A DNA stretch of 42,157 nucleotides. It comes from Cloacibacillus sp. (GTDB taxonomy: Bacteria; Synergistota; Synergistia; Synergistales; Synergistaceae). The stretch lies in contig JAVVPF010000026.1 in the NCBI GenBank assembly GCA_036655895.1, forward strand, positions 1-42,157, in the 5' to 3' direction. The notes beneath the pieces were generated by a model. It was not told where the DNA came from, did no database searches, and saw nothing but the letters and a program-made list of their open reading frames with translations. Every line of letters starts with the position of its first letter. Within the stretch, counting starts at the first letter, position 1. Below, one piece after another: positions 16,463-24,743 of the stretch. Both the position numbers and the translations under genes were made by a program.

Positions 16463-17857
16463 CTAAAAACCAAATATGACCGCGCCGGCCATAAATAGCA
16501 TCATCATCACCCACATGATGCCAAAGAGCTTCAGAAAAAATTTCCACCATTTTGAAAGCGGGATGCCAGCTATGCCGCAGCCGGTAGCTATGCCGGAGGT
16601 GGGCCACAGAAGGTTTGAGAAGCCGTCGCCAAGCTGGAAGGCGAGCACCGTCACCTCGCGCGAAAGCCCGGCCACGTCTCCAAGCGGCGCCATGATGGGA
16701 ACTATCGCCGCCGCCTGCCCGCTTCCTGAGGGAATGATGAAGTTTATCAGCGCCTGGATGAAGAGCATCCCCTCCGCCGCCAAGATTGGAGGCGCCCCCT
16801 GTATCATGCCCGCCATGCAGTTTATTATTGTGTCTATTATCTGGCCGTCGCGCATTACCACTAAGATGGCGCGCGCTACGCCTACGATGAGCGCGCCAAA
16901 GACGATAGCGCGCGCGCCGGCAAGCAGCTCCTCCGCTATTTTATCCGCGTTCCATCCGAAGATGAGAGCGACTACGATGCCCATCATCAAAAAGAGCGCC
17001 GTAAGCTCAATGTTGCCCCAGCCGCGGAAGAGGCAGCCCCAGAAGATGACGGCCATGACGCCGAAGATGACGCCAAAGGCGGCGTACTCGCGCGGACCCA
17101 TTGAAAGCCGTTTCAGCTCCTCGCGGTCGTAGACAAAGAGCGAATCCTCCGGCGAGATGAGCGAAAGCGACCTGTCCCGCTTTATTTTGCCGCCGTAACG
17201 GAATATCCACCAGAGCGCCACCGCGGAGAAGGAAACAAAGATGGCGGCGCGTACGCCAAAGCCCGAATAAAGCGGGATGCCGGCAATAGACTGCGCTATA
17301 ACTATCGTGTACGGATTTGTGAGGGCCGCGGCAAAGCCTACGCCGATGCCAAGCTGTATGATGGCGAAGCCGAACATCGCGTCATACCCCATCGCTATGC
17401 CCACGCCGACCATTATCGGTATCATGCCGTTGAAGTCGTTCCACATCCCAAAGAGGCTCGCGCCCAGAGCGAAGATCAGATAAAAGAGGACGACGATGAC
17501 GTTCTCGCGCCCTTCGAGCTTGCGGAGCAGAGTGCCCAGCATCTTCTCAAAGGAGCCGGTCTTGATGACGATGGCGAATGCGGCGTTTACGATGAAGATG
17601 AGCGCCACAAGGTCAGCCACCTCGATGATGCCGCGCTGGAAGGAGCTGAAAAAGTCAAGCAGGCCCGCCGGACTCGACTGCGCAAGATACTGGAAGGAGC
17701 CGGGCACGACGAGCTTGCGGAGCGTTCCGTTGACGTCCACCTCATGGTACTGATACTGCCCCGCCGGGATGACCCACGTAAGAAGGCAGGCGGCTGCCAC
17801 GATGTAAAAGAGCATCACATAGGTGTGCGGTATCCTAAGATTTTTCAAAGCTTTCAT
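16463..17857 (-). CDS. YfcC-family / ArcD-like carrier for amino acids or peptides
   Basis: The 464-residue integral membrane protein has about 11-13 hydrophobic segments. The opening RIPHTYVMLFYIVAAACLLTWVIPAGQY is characteristic of the YfcC group, as are GSFEKMLGTLLRKLEGRE, LGASLFGMWNDFNGMIPIMV, GFAAALTNPYTIVIAQSIAGIPLYSGFGVR and the late IIPSGSGQAAAIVPIMAPLGD loop. ATG at 17857 is chosen because GGAGAG lies upstream; the open frame extends further but without a better start. It is co-transcribed with the M20 amidohydrolase, so it probably takes up that enzyme's substrate. The leader contains a terminator-like hairpin, so expression may be controlled by attenuation. Confidence 0.88.
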   Translation of the reverse strand: MKALKNLRIPHTYVMLFYIVAAACLLTWVIPAGQYQYHEVDVNGTLRKLVVPGSFQYLAQSSPAGLLDFFSSFQRGIIEVADLVALIFIVNAAFAIVIKTGSFEKMLGTLLRKLEGRENVIVVLFYLIFALGASLFGMWNDFNGMIPIMVGVGIAMGYDAMFGFAIIQLGIGVGFAAALTNPYTIVIAQSIAGIPLYSGFGVRAAIFVSFSAVALWWIFRYGGKIKRDRSLSLISPEDSLFVYDREELKRLSMGPREYAAFGVIFGVMAVIFWGCLFRGWGNIELTALFLMMGIVVALIFGWNADKIAEELLAGARAIVFGALIVGVARAILVVMRDGQIIDTIINCMAGMIQGAPPILAAEGMLFIQALINFIIPSGSGQAAAIVPIMAPLGDVAGLSREVTVLAFQLGDGFSNLLWPTSGIATGCGIAGIPLSKWWKFFLKLFGIMWVMMMLFMAGAVIFGF

Positions 17858-17912
17858 CAACAAATCTCTCCTGTTTTCCAAAAATGATATGACACGGCGG
17901 CCGCCCCGCAAT

Positions 17913-17962
17913 AAAAAAATCCAGCCAAAACCATTCGCCCGAAGGCGTTAGTTTGGCTGGAT
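17913..17962 (-). terminator. Attenuator-like terminator in the leader of the YfcC-type carrier gene
   Basis: On the minus strand ATCCAGCCAAAC (17962-17951) pairs with GTTTTGGCTGGAT (17931-17919), with an inner CGCC/GGCG hairpin capped by a tetraloop, followed directly by a run of seven U residues. It lies about 55 bases before the carrier's start codon and after both candidate promoters, so it sits in the 5' leader and not behind a gene. Confidence 0.75.
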
Positions 17963-17969
17963 CTTACAG

Positions 17970-18101
17970 ATTATATCCCCGCGCTGGACGCGCGAGTCAA
18001 CTGTCAAGGCAGTCGCTATTCAGTTTTATGAGCCGAAAAAAACGCGCAAGCGCCCCTTTCGTCTGAGAGATAGTCTATAGCCGATGCGGCCTTTTCGTCA
18101 A
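17970..18101 (-). promoter_or_regulatory. Two candidate promoters and leader of the YfcC-type carrier gene
   Basis: The distal candidate is TTGACG (18101-18096), 16 bases, TATAGA (18079-18074). It would give a leader of about 210 bases. The proximal candidate is TTGACT (18000-17995), 19 bases, TATAAT (17975-17970), starting right at the hairpin. The stretch between them carries CTCTCAG and a short GCGC hairpin followed by seven U residues, but I cannot assign it to a known riboswitch. Confidence 0.4.
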
Positions 18102-18202
18102 CCCCCAATAAGCGGCCCTTTTTCGAACTTTTTTTCGCGCTTATACAGCGGCAAAACTACGGATAAGTTAATTGAATCCAGTGTGTACTATTAGAGAGGG
18201 AG

Positions 18203-19207
18203 ATGATAGCGGAAGTGAGACCTTATGCTAAGAGATGCGTGGCCCTGTTTATATCGGCAGTTTTGCTGTGCGCGCCGCAAATAAACGGGCTGTTGTTTTA
18301 TGGCTCCTCTTCGTGCGCCGCTCTTGAAAAAAATAAGCGGGCGCGCGCGGCAGCTCCGGTGTTTTCCGCAACAGAGAGAAAATTCATCAATGAGGGGCGC
18401 GTCATCACCATCGGCTACAGGGTCGACCAGGCGCCCGTCTCCTATATAACCGACGAGGCGACATTTGCCGGCGTCACGCGCGACATTTTCGACGACCTAT
18501 CAAAGATAAGCGGCCTGCGCTTCGCCTACAGGCCATGCCCGCCCGGCGCGGCAAACCTTACATGGCTTGAAAACAACCACATCAGGGTAGTAACAGGCGT
18601 GCCGTTTGACAGAAAGAGCTGCCCGGAAAACAATCTGCTGCTGAGCAGGCCCTATTTCAACAACGAATACGTCTTTATGTGCAGAAAAAACACGGCCTAC
18701 GACCCGCAGAAAAAGATGCGCGTCGCGGTAAAGGCGGGAATGCCGTGCCTCGAAAAAAAGCTCCGCGTCACCTACCCTAACTTCGTCGTCAAAACCTACA
18801 CGAAGGCGGATCAGGCTTTCTGCGCCGCGGAGCTGGACGACGTGGATTACGTCGCCATCAACCGCTGGCGCGCGCAATCTTTCATCGCAAAGCCGCGCTT
18901 TGCGAACATGGAACTTTCCGTGCTCTCTCCCGTGGAATATCCCGTGGCGATCGGCGTGCTGCACTATTACGTGCCTCAGAAGGGCGTAGACGAATGGGAC
19001 TCCGCCACCTTCATCTCAATAATGAACAAAGCAATCGCCGCGCTTGACGCAAAACGCGTGGCACAACAGGCGGCGGCGCCGCGCGAATGCGGCGTGGAAG
19101 AACACGGCCTCCTTGATTACGTTTACAGATGGCAGTATCCTATCTGCGCTCTTATGGCGCTTGGCGCCTGCGCCGCCGCCTGCTGTCTGGCGCGCAGAAA
19201 AAAATAG
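18203..19207 (+). CDS. Membrane-tethered periplasmic binding domain (SBP family 3-like)
   Basis: The 334-residue protein has an N-terminal hydrophobic export segment (about 10-35), a family-3 solute-binding domain (about 55-285, beginning FSATERKFINEGRVITIGYRVDQAPVSYI, with two lobes and the VKAGMPCLEKKL crossover), and a C-terminal membrane helix (about 309-328) ending in RRKK. The cytoplasmic part is only a few basic residues. In relatives such a domain is joined to a GGDEF or kinase output; none follows here, as a convergent gene begins two bases after the stop. It may be a truncated sensor or one half of a two-protein sensor. The ATG at 18203 follows GAGGGAG very closely; GTG at 18215 is a possible alternative. 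The ligand is unknown. Confidence 0.7.
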   Translation: MIAEVRPYAKRCVALFISAVLLCAPQINGLLFYGSSSCAALEKNKRARAAAPVFSATERKFINEGRVITIGYRVDQAPVSYITDEATFAGVTRDIFDDLSKISGLRFAYRPCPPGAANLTWLENNHIRVVTGVPFDRKSCPENNLLLSRPYFNNEYVFMCRKNTAYDPQKKMRVAVKAGMPCLEKKLRVTYPNFVVKTYTKADQAFCAAELDDVDYVAINRWRAQSFIAKPRFANMELSVLSPVEYPVAIGVLHYYVPQKGVDEWDSATFISIMNKAIAALDAKRVAQQAAAPRECGVEEHGLLDYVYRWQYPICALMALGACAAACCLARRKK

Positions 19208-19209
19208 GC

Positions 19210-20232
19210 CTACTTCGGGTCGGGGTAGTTTACCTCTTTCATCACCAGCAGTTTTTTCGTGAGCTTCTCCTCTATCTCGTCAAGCTTCGCCTTCACGTCA
19301 TCGGGGACGTTTAGCCTTGATTCGCGGCTCCATGTCGAAATGTCGATGCAGTCCTCCGCCATGCCGACGGAGAAATCATTTTCCGGCAGCGTGCCGCGTA
19401 TAAAATGTTCAACTATTCCATAGGCTACGTGTCCGCTCAGTTTCACAACGCTTGCCAGCACAGCCTCCGGATATTTGCCCTCCATCTGCGTATCGACGCC
19501 GATGGCCCAGTAGCCGCCCTTCTCCGCCGATTCAATGGCGCCTATGGAGGCGGCTCCAGCCGCGCAGAATATGACGTCCACACCCTTCTGCCTCAGCCTG
19601 TGCGCGGCGGCGGCACCCTTTGCCGGGTCGCCGAAGTCGCCGGTATATTCGCAGAGCACCTGCACATTGGGGTCGATGTAACGCGCGCCCTGGATATAGC
19701 CCTTTTTGAAGCGGTCCATAGCCGGAGTCTTTTCGCCCATGATCATGCCTATCGTCTTGTCCGGGTTTATCCTAGCGCTCTTCGTCTCCGTCGTCATAAG
19801 AGCGGCAAGTGCGCCTCCCAGAAAGCCGCCCTCCTCCTCGCGGAAAAGCACCTTTTGCAGTCCATCGAAGGCGGCGGTCTCCGCGTCAAGCGCCACAAAA
19901 CGCGCGGAGGGGTTTGCCGCGCGCGCCTCAGGGAAATATTTCAGATAGGCTGCGGAGGCTATGATGACAAAATCGGAAGAGGCCGCGCGAAGCATGTAGG
20001 GACGCAGCATATCCGCGTCACTTAACGCGTTCAGCGCGGAGACGGAGAGCTTTTTCGGGCCAAAACGCACCTGCGCGTTCCGCAGCCCGTCGGAAAGCAG
20101 CCTGTTGTAGCTGGTGGGCACGCTTGTGTCGGAGCCTTCAAGCAAAAGCGTCACCTTCTTTGGCGCGGCCTCCGCTCCGCGTGCCGCAAAAACTATAAGC
20201 GCGATGAAGAGAACAAACAGACTTTTTTTCAT
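19210..20232 (-). CDS. BMP-family substrate-binding protein
   Basis: This 340-residue exported protein belongs to the basic membrane protein (BMP/PnrA) group of periplasmic binding proteins, most known members of which bind nucleosides. A short signal peptide ends near ARGAEA without a lipobox Cys. Family hallmarks are LLLEGSDTSVPTSYN at the mature start, FREEEGGFLGGALAALM, KTIGMIMGEKTPAMDRFKKGYIQGA, and VIFCAAGAASIGAIESAEKGGYWAIGVDTQ. The start ATG at 20232 follows AAAGGACG. No ATP-binding or permease gene stands beside it, so its transporter must lie elsewhere or it acts in sensing. The gene is convergent with the tethered binding-domain gene. Confidence 0.88.
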   Translation of the reverse strand: MKKSLFVLFIALIVFAARGAEAAPKKVTLLLEGSDTSVPTSYNRLLSDGLRNAQVRFGPKKLSVSALNALSDADMLRPYMLRAASSDFVIIASAAYLKYFPEARAANPSARFVALDAETAAFDGLQKVLFREEEGGFLGGALAALMTTETKSARINPDKTIGMIMGEKTPAMDRFKKGYIQGARYIDPNVQVLCEYTGDFGDPAKGAAAAHRLRQKGVDVIFCAAGAASIGAIESAEKGGYWAIGVDTQMEGKYPEAVLASVVKLSGHVAYGIVEHFIRGTLPENDFSVGMAEDCIDISTWSRESRLNVPDDVKAKLDEIEEKLTKKLLVMKEVNYPDPK

Positions 20233-20374
20233 CTATTGACGTCCTTTCTTTACCAAATATCAAATGTGACGGCGCGTAAAACTATATGGCATATTATAGC
20301 CTATGACGCCCCTCTGCGGCCAGCAAAACGCGCGTTCACAGCGCGGGGGCCGTTTGCGTTGCCCAACTGTCGCC

Positions 20375-20404
20375 TTGACAATAGCTTCGCTTCCGTATTA
20401 TTAT
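20375..20404 (+). promoter_or_regulatory. Promoter of feoAB
   Basis: TTGACA (20375-20380) stands 18 bases from TATTAT (20399-20404). Transcription would begin near 20411, at the start of a 9-base direct repeat. Confidence 0.6.
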
Positions 20405-20412
20405 GGTCTCGT

Positions 20413-20431
20413 CATAAGTTAGCATAAGTTA
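20413..20431 (+). repeat. Direct repeat CATAAGTTA at the feoAB transcription start
   Basis: CATAAGTTA occurs at 20413-20421 and again at 20423-20431, one helical turn apart, just downstream of the -10 element. The central TTAGCATAA part is also a small TTA-N3-TAA palindrome. This is where an iron-dependent repressor would be expected; the identity of the protein is unknown. Confidence 0.5.
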
Positions 20432-20454
20432 ACGACATTTGGAGTTGAGCATAG

Positions 20455-20685
20455 ATGAACCTTATTGAGATGAAAAGCGGAAGCCGCGCGATTATCACAA
20501 AGCTCCCCGAAGGCGAGGCCGAACAGCGCCTTGAGGCGCTCGGGCTGAGAAACGGCAAGGAGATAGAAAAAATATCCTGTATGCCCTTCGGAGGCCCGGT
20601 CACGGTAATGCTCGACGGACGCAATTTTGCGGTTTCGCACGGCATAGCGGAACAGATAGAATTAGAAGACGACGAAAATCAATAG
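20455..20685 (+). CDS. feoA: FeoA, small SH3-like ferrous iron transport protein
   Basis: The 76-residue cytoplasmic protein has the FeoA/SH3-like fold pattern: MNLIEMKSGSRAIITKLPEGEAEQRLEALGLRNGKEIE followed by GGPVTVMLDGRNFAVSHGIAEQIEL. FeoA supports Fe2+ uptake by FeoB, probably by contacting it at the membrane. It is the first gene of the operon, 35 bases before feoB, with a GGAG ribosome site at 20441-20444. A promoter and a direct repeat stand upstream, which suggests iron-dependent control. Confidence 0.93.
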   Translation: MNLIEMKSGSRAIITKLPEGEAEQRLEALGLRNGKEIEKISCMPFGGPVTVMLDGRNFAVSHGIAEQIELEDDENQ

Positions 20686-20720
20686 AAGGCCGCGCCTGCG
20701 CGCGGAAGAAGGTTCTTTGA

Positions 20721-22502
20721 ATGAGCTGTAAGAATTGCAGGCTGTGTTTTGAAAAAGATAAAGAGGTGCCGTGCGGGTCGGCCCGGATGCGCATACTTCT
20801 CATGGGCAACCCAAACGTCGGCAAAAGCGTATTCTTTTCGCGCCTCACCGGCGTACACGCGCTCTCTTCAAATTACCCAGGAACTACCGTCGGCTTCACC
20901 GAAGGGATAATAAAACACGGAGAGCTCTGCGCGGACCTGATAGACGTGCCCGGCGCCTACACGCTCGACCCGACGAACGAGGCCGAAGAGATAGCAAAAC
21001 GCATCATCGACGAAGGCGCCTCAAAAATAATCCTCGTCATCGACGCGACGGCGCTTGAACGAAACCTCGTCATGGCGCTTCAGGTGCTCGCGCATCACAT
21101 CCCCACGGTGGTCGCGCTGAACATGACCGACGAAGCGCGCCACAAAGGCATCCTGCTGAACGTCCCCAAGCTCGAAGAGGAGCTGGGAGTGCCAATATAC
21201 CAGACGGTGGCCACCACTGGGCGCGGCATAAGCGACCTCGTGGCCAACCTCGACAAGGCGCGCGTAAGCGCCGTCCCGGAAATGACAAAAGAAGAACGCT
21301 GGCAGAGGATAGGGCAGATAATAGCCGCCGTCCAAGTGGTGACACACCGTCACCACACGCTGATGGACAGGATAGAAGACCTCTCCGCGCACCCGATAGT
21401 CGGAGGATTCATCGGGCTTGTCGTGCTCGGATGCAGCTTCGCGCTCATCCGCGTCGTGGGAGAGGGGCTTATAAGCTATATTTTCGACCCCATCTTTTCC
21501 AACTTCTGGCTCCCGATGCTGGACAAGCTAAACGCACTGCTCGGCGACGGCGTAGCGCGCTCGCTGCTCATCGGCAAACTGTTTGACGGCGCAATCGACC
21601 TCGAACAGAGCATGGGGATGCTTTCGACCGGCTTCTACGTCGAGTTCGGCATGGTACTGCCCTACATAATCGCCTTTTACGCCGTGCTCAGCTTCCTGGA
21701 GGACTTCGGATACCTGCCGCGGCTTGCCGTCGTCTTCGACGCTCTGATGCACCGCTTCGGCATCCACGGATACGCCATCATCCCGACGCTGCTCGGCTTT
21801 GGCTGCAACGTTCCCGGCATACTCGGCACGAGGGTGCTTGAATCCGAACGCGAACGCTTTATAACGGCGACGCTCATCTCAGTAGGAGTGCCATGCGTCT
21901 CTATACAGGCGATGCTCTCTTCGACGCTCGGCGTCTTCGGCCTGCGGTACGTTGGCGCGGTCTATCTGATACTGTTCATCGTCTGGCTCGTGCTGGGAAG
22001 GCTGATGCACCTGACGCTCTCAGGCTACAGCCCGGAGCTGATAGTAGAGATACCGCCCTACCGGCTGCCCTCGTTCAAAGCGTGGATGCAGAAATTATGG
22101 TTCCGCATAAAAGACTTCTTCTTTGAGGCGACGCCGCTCGTTTTGGGAGGCATCCTGCTCGTAAACATACTCGACATGATAGGCATTCTTGAACGCGTCG
22201 GGCACGCTCTCGCCCCGTTCTTCCACACAGTGCTCGGCCTGCCCGCCTCCGCCGCCGTCCCCGTAGTCATGGGGCTTTTTAGAAAAGACATCGCGATGGG
22301 GCTGCTCATCCCGCTCGAACTTACGGCGCATCAGATGCTCGTCGCCGTCATCGTGCTCTCCATGACCTTCCCCTGCATAGCCACCTTCGTAGTAATGTGG
22401 AAAGAGCTTGGAATGAAACGAATGCTCGAAAGCAGCGCGATAATGCTTGGCGCGGCGCTCATAACAGGCGCGCTGCTCAATCAGATACTGAATTTAATAT
22501 AG
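20721..22502 (+). CDS. feoB: FeoB, ferrous iron transport GTPase/permease
   Basis: This 593-residue Fe2+ transporter joins an N-terminal GTPase to a membrane pore. The GTPase has G1 GNPNVGKS (residues 29-36), the G2 Thr region PGTTVGF, G3 DVPG, and G4 NMTDEA. The membrane part (about 215-593) has eight or so helices with two Gate-like halves, including GFGCNVPGILGTRVLESERERF and the matching VPVVMGLFRKDIAMG. It is shorter than the E. coli protein, lacking the C-terminal extension. An unusual N-terminal tail has four Cys (positions 3, 6, 9, 18) before the GTPase and may bind iron or sense redox. It follows feoA and is followed after 17 bases by an M23 peptidase gene. Confidence 0.95.
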   Translation: MSCKNCRLCFEKDKEVPCGSARMRILLMGNPNVGKSVFFSRLTGVHALSSNYPGTTVGFTEGIIKHGELCADLIDVPGAYTLDPTNEAEEIAKRIIDEGASKIILVIDATALERNLVMALQVLAHHIPTVVALNMTDEARHKGILLNVPKLEEELGVPIYQTVATTGRGISDLVANLDKARVSAVPEMTKEERWQRIGQIIAAVQVVTHRHHTLMDRIEDLSAHPIVGGFIGLVVLGCSFALIRVVGEGLISYIFDPIFSNFWLPMLDKLNALLGDGVARSLLIGKLFDGAIDLEQSMGMLSTGFYVEFGMVLPYIIAFYAVLSFLEDFGYLPRLAVVFDALMHRFGIHGYAIIPTLLGFGCNVPGILGTRVLESERERFITATLISVGVPCVSIQAMLSSTLGVFGLRYVGAVYLILFIVWLVLGRLMHLTLSGYSPELIVEIPPYRLPSFKAWMQKLWFRIKDFFFEATPLVLGGILLVNILDMIGILERVGHALAPFFHTVLGLPASAAVPVVMGLFRKDIAMGLLIPLELTAHQMLVAVIVLSMTFPCIATFVVMWKELGMKRMLESSAIMLGAALITGALLNQILNLI

Positions 22503-22519
22503 GAACAGGCGATTTTACG

Positions 22520-23386
22520 ATGATGAAAAAAAGACACCTCGCGGCGGCCCTCTGCGCCGCCCTTTTATTTACGCGCGGCGCGCAGGCGTCCGTGACGCTA
22601 GAAGCCCCCGCCGAAGCAAAGATAGGCCAGCCCTTCGTCGTGAACCTCCGCGTCGTGGACGAGAAATTATCCGACGTTAAAATTTTATGGCAGAAAAAAG
22701 AGGCGCGGCTCGCACCGGACGCCTCCGGCTCCTATTGCGCGCTGATAGGGACGGACTTCAAAAACGCAAAGGCCGGCGCCGCCCCGCTTGCGGTATCCTT
22801 TCGCTCTGACGCAAAAGAGGGCCGCACAGAGAGGATAGACCACACAGTAAAACTTACCTCATATAAATATCCGTCGGAAAACATCAGCGTCGAGCCGTCA
22901 AAAGTGAACCCGCCGAAAGAGCTTGCAGAACGCATCGCGCGCGAGGCAAAACTGGGGCGCGCCGCGCTGCAAAGCCAAAGCGGAGGCCGCGCGCCAGCGC
23001 TGCCTTTGGTGCGCCCCGTGCCAGGCCTCTTTACCTCCGTCTACGGCAAGAGCCGCTACTTCAACGGACAATTTCGGGGACGCCACGGCGGGGTGGACAT
23101 GCGCGCAAAAGAGGGCACGCCCGTCAAGGCCGCAGCAGACGGCGCAGTGACGCTCGCCGCGAACTTCTGGTTTGCCGGCAACTGCGTCTACCTCGACCAC
23201 GGAGCGGGCTTCGTCACCTTCTACTGCCACATGTCAAAATTAAAGGTCAAAACAGGCGACCGGATAAAAGCGGGCGACGCAATAGGCCTGTCCGGCCAAA
23301 CCGGCCGCGTCACCGGCCCCCACCTCCACTTCAGCACAATCTGGCAGGGAGAGTTCTTCGACCCAGCCGCGATAATGGAAAAATAA
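22520..23386 (+). CDS. M23-family (LytM-type) periplasmic peptidase
   Basis: The 288-residue exported protein has a signal peptide (about 1-23, ending RGAQA), a beta-rich N-terminal domain of about 100 residues (LEAPAEAKIGQPFVVNL...), and a C-terminal M23 domain (about 175-285). The zinc and catalytic residues are visible: RHGGVDMRA, LDHGAGFVTFYCHMSKL and GPHLHFSTIW. It should cleave peptide bridges of peptidoglycan, and no active-site residue is missing. ATG at 22520 is used; a second ATG follows directly, and the ribosome site (AGGAACAGG) is weak, so translation may depend on feoB. It probably shares the feoAB transcript, an odd partner for iron uptake. Confidence 0.9.
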   Translation: MMKKRHLAAALCAALLFTRGAQASVTLEAPAEAKIGQPFVVNLRVVDEKLSDVKILWQKKEARLAPDASGSYCALIGTDFKNAKAGAAPLAVSFRSDAKEGRTERIDHTVKLTSYKYPSENISVEPSKVNPPKELAERIAREAKLGRAALQSQSGGRAPALPLVRPVPGLFTSVYGKSRYFNGQFRGRHGGVDMRAKEGTPVKAAADGAVTLAANFWFAGNCVYLDHGAGFVTFYCHMSKLKVKTGDRIKAGDAIGLSGQTGRVTGPHLHFSTIWQGEFFDPAAIMEK

Positions 23387-23427
23387 CCTGGCTTAGAAAG
23401 CCGCGGCAGCCTAGATGGCCGCAGCAT

Positions 23428-23470
23428 AAGAGGCTCTTAGGACCCGTTGCTTCTGTCCTAAGAGCCTCTT
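23428..23470. terminator. Perfect 16-bp hairpin between convergent genes
   Basis: AAGAGGCTCTTAGGAC (23428-23443) and its exact complement (23455-23470) enclose an 11-base loop. It separates the M23 gene from the convergent binding-protein gene. No U-tract follows on either strand, but the stem is very stable and can serve both directions. Confidence 0.65.
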
Positions 23471-23534
23471 GTGCACAGCAGATTTTTAAATCTCCGGCGA
23501 TACTACTGGCGTTCTATTTGCTGCATACTGCCGT

Positions 23535-24743
23535 TTATTTTGATGTGCTGCTTTTTATCTTTTCAAACTTCGCTGGAATGACGACATCTGTGGTCTGCAT
23601 GTAGCCTTTGCCAAAAATGTAGGTATCCTGATAGAGCATAATATATTTTTTATTCCTGATGCCGCTTGCAAGGTCAAGATACCTTTTGCCGTTCCACTTT
23701 GAACCGGGCGTATATTTTTCAAGGCAGGCCCTAAAATCGTTGATATTGCCAAGTTTCGCTTTTTTCTCCACGATTCGCTTGCCATATTCGACCAGTCCGC
23801 ACGTCATGGTCCACGGCACGGAGCTGCTCCATGTTCCCATGCGTCCCTTGCCGCCAGCGGCTATGACGGTTTTTTCGATTTTCTTCATTATCGCAGGCCA
23901 GTTGCCAGATTCGCTCTTGAGGTCAATTCCAAAAGCTCCCGGATAACCTAAAATCGGCGACGGGTCATCTTGTTCGATGAAGAAGCCGCCATACTTTGCA
24001 ATCTGTCTCAACAACGGCTCGGTCTGAGCGTCGTTTGTGCAGTAGAAAGCTGTGTTTTTGCCATATTTCTTAAGCCAGGCGGGCACTTTTTCTAGGATAA
24101 ACTGCTGCGCCCCAGCGACGCCTACGTCACTGACAGGGTCTGGCGCAGTCTCAAAGTTAAACTTTATACCAAGTTCTTTACAGGCGGCTTCCATGATCGC
24201 GCGCTTGCGAGACTGAAGTTCGTAGCTCTGATGGCGCGGAAACGAGACCATGACAAAATTTTTCGCGCCAAGTTTTTTCGCGGTGCTGATTATGAGGTAG
24301 CCGCGTGATATGCTGTCGCCGACTGCGCTGAAATCTGAGATGGAGGAGATGACGTTGGGATCCTCATGCGGGGAACCGGAAAGACACAGAATGTCTTTAC
24401 GTTTTTCTTTGATCCGGCGAAAAGCCTCTGTGGTGCCGGGAACAGCGTCGTTGACTACGATGACTTTTATTTTGGGATCGTCAGCGAGCCCAACTATCTG
24501 TGAAATCGTCGTTTCCATCTCCTGCATGAAATTATCCGGAATGGTGACGTGTTTGATCATGCCGCCCTTTGTGGCATCACCGTATTCTTTTACGATCCTC
24601 TCAGCTCCGCGGTAGGCGTCTTCAGCCTGTGAGACGGTAGGCGTCGCTACGCCTATCCTGAATGCCGGCGCAGCCCATGCCGCCCCCTCTACGAGGAGAG
24701 TAAGGCAACATAACGCCATTAAAAATACAGCTAACTTCTTCAT
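23535..24743 (-). CDS. DUF3798-like periplasmic binding protein
   Basis: This 402-residue exported protein has a signal peptide ending near GAAWAA, then a two-lobed sugar/peptide-binding-protein-like fold: FRIGVATPTVSQAEDAYRGAE at the start, IKVIVVNDAVPGTTEAFRRIKEKR, LGAKNFVMVSFPRH, NTAFYCTNDAQTEPLL and the hinge GFFIEQDDPSPILGYPGAFGID. It fits the DUF3798 group, which I know mainly from anaerobes and which has no defined ligand. ATG at 24743 follows GGTGGAG; the upstream GTG at 24755 overlaps that ribosome site and is rejected. No transporter genes adjoin it. It ends against the hairpin at 23428-23470. Confidence 0.75.
   Translation of the reverse strand: MKKLAVFLMALCCLTLLVEGAAWAAPAFRIGVATPTVSQAEDAYRGAERIVKEYGDATKGGMIKHVTIPDNFMQEMETTISQIVGLADDPKIKVIVVNDAVPGTTEAFRRIKEKRKDILCLSGSPHEDPNVISSISDFSAVGDSISRGYLIISTAKKLGAKNFVMVSFPRHQSYELQSRKRAIMEAACKELGIKFNFETAPDPVSDVGVAGAQQFILEKVPAWLKKYGKNTAFYCTNDAQTEPLLRQIAKYGGFFIEQDDPSPILGYPGAFGIDLKSESGNWPAIMKKIEKTVIAAGGKGRMGTWSSSVPWTMTCGLVEYGKRIVEKKAKLGNINDFRACLEKYTPGSKWNGKRYLDLASGIRNKKYIMLYQDTYIFGKGYMQTTDVVIPAKFEKIKSSTSK

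Noticed and set aside
18030-18110. Possible glycine riboswitch, because of CUCUCAG followed by GAAAGGGG
   Set aside because: The required 5' half with GGAGAG and the CCGAAG block is missing on this strand, so the resemblance is only partial.
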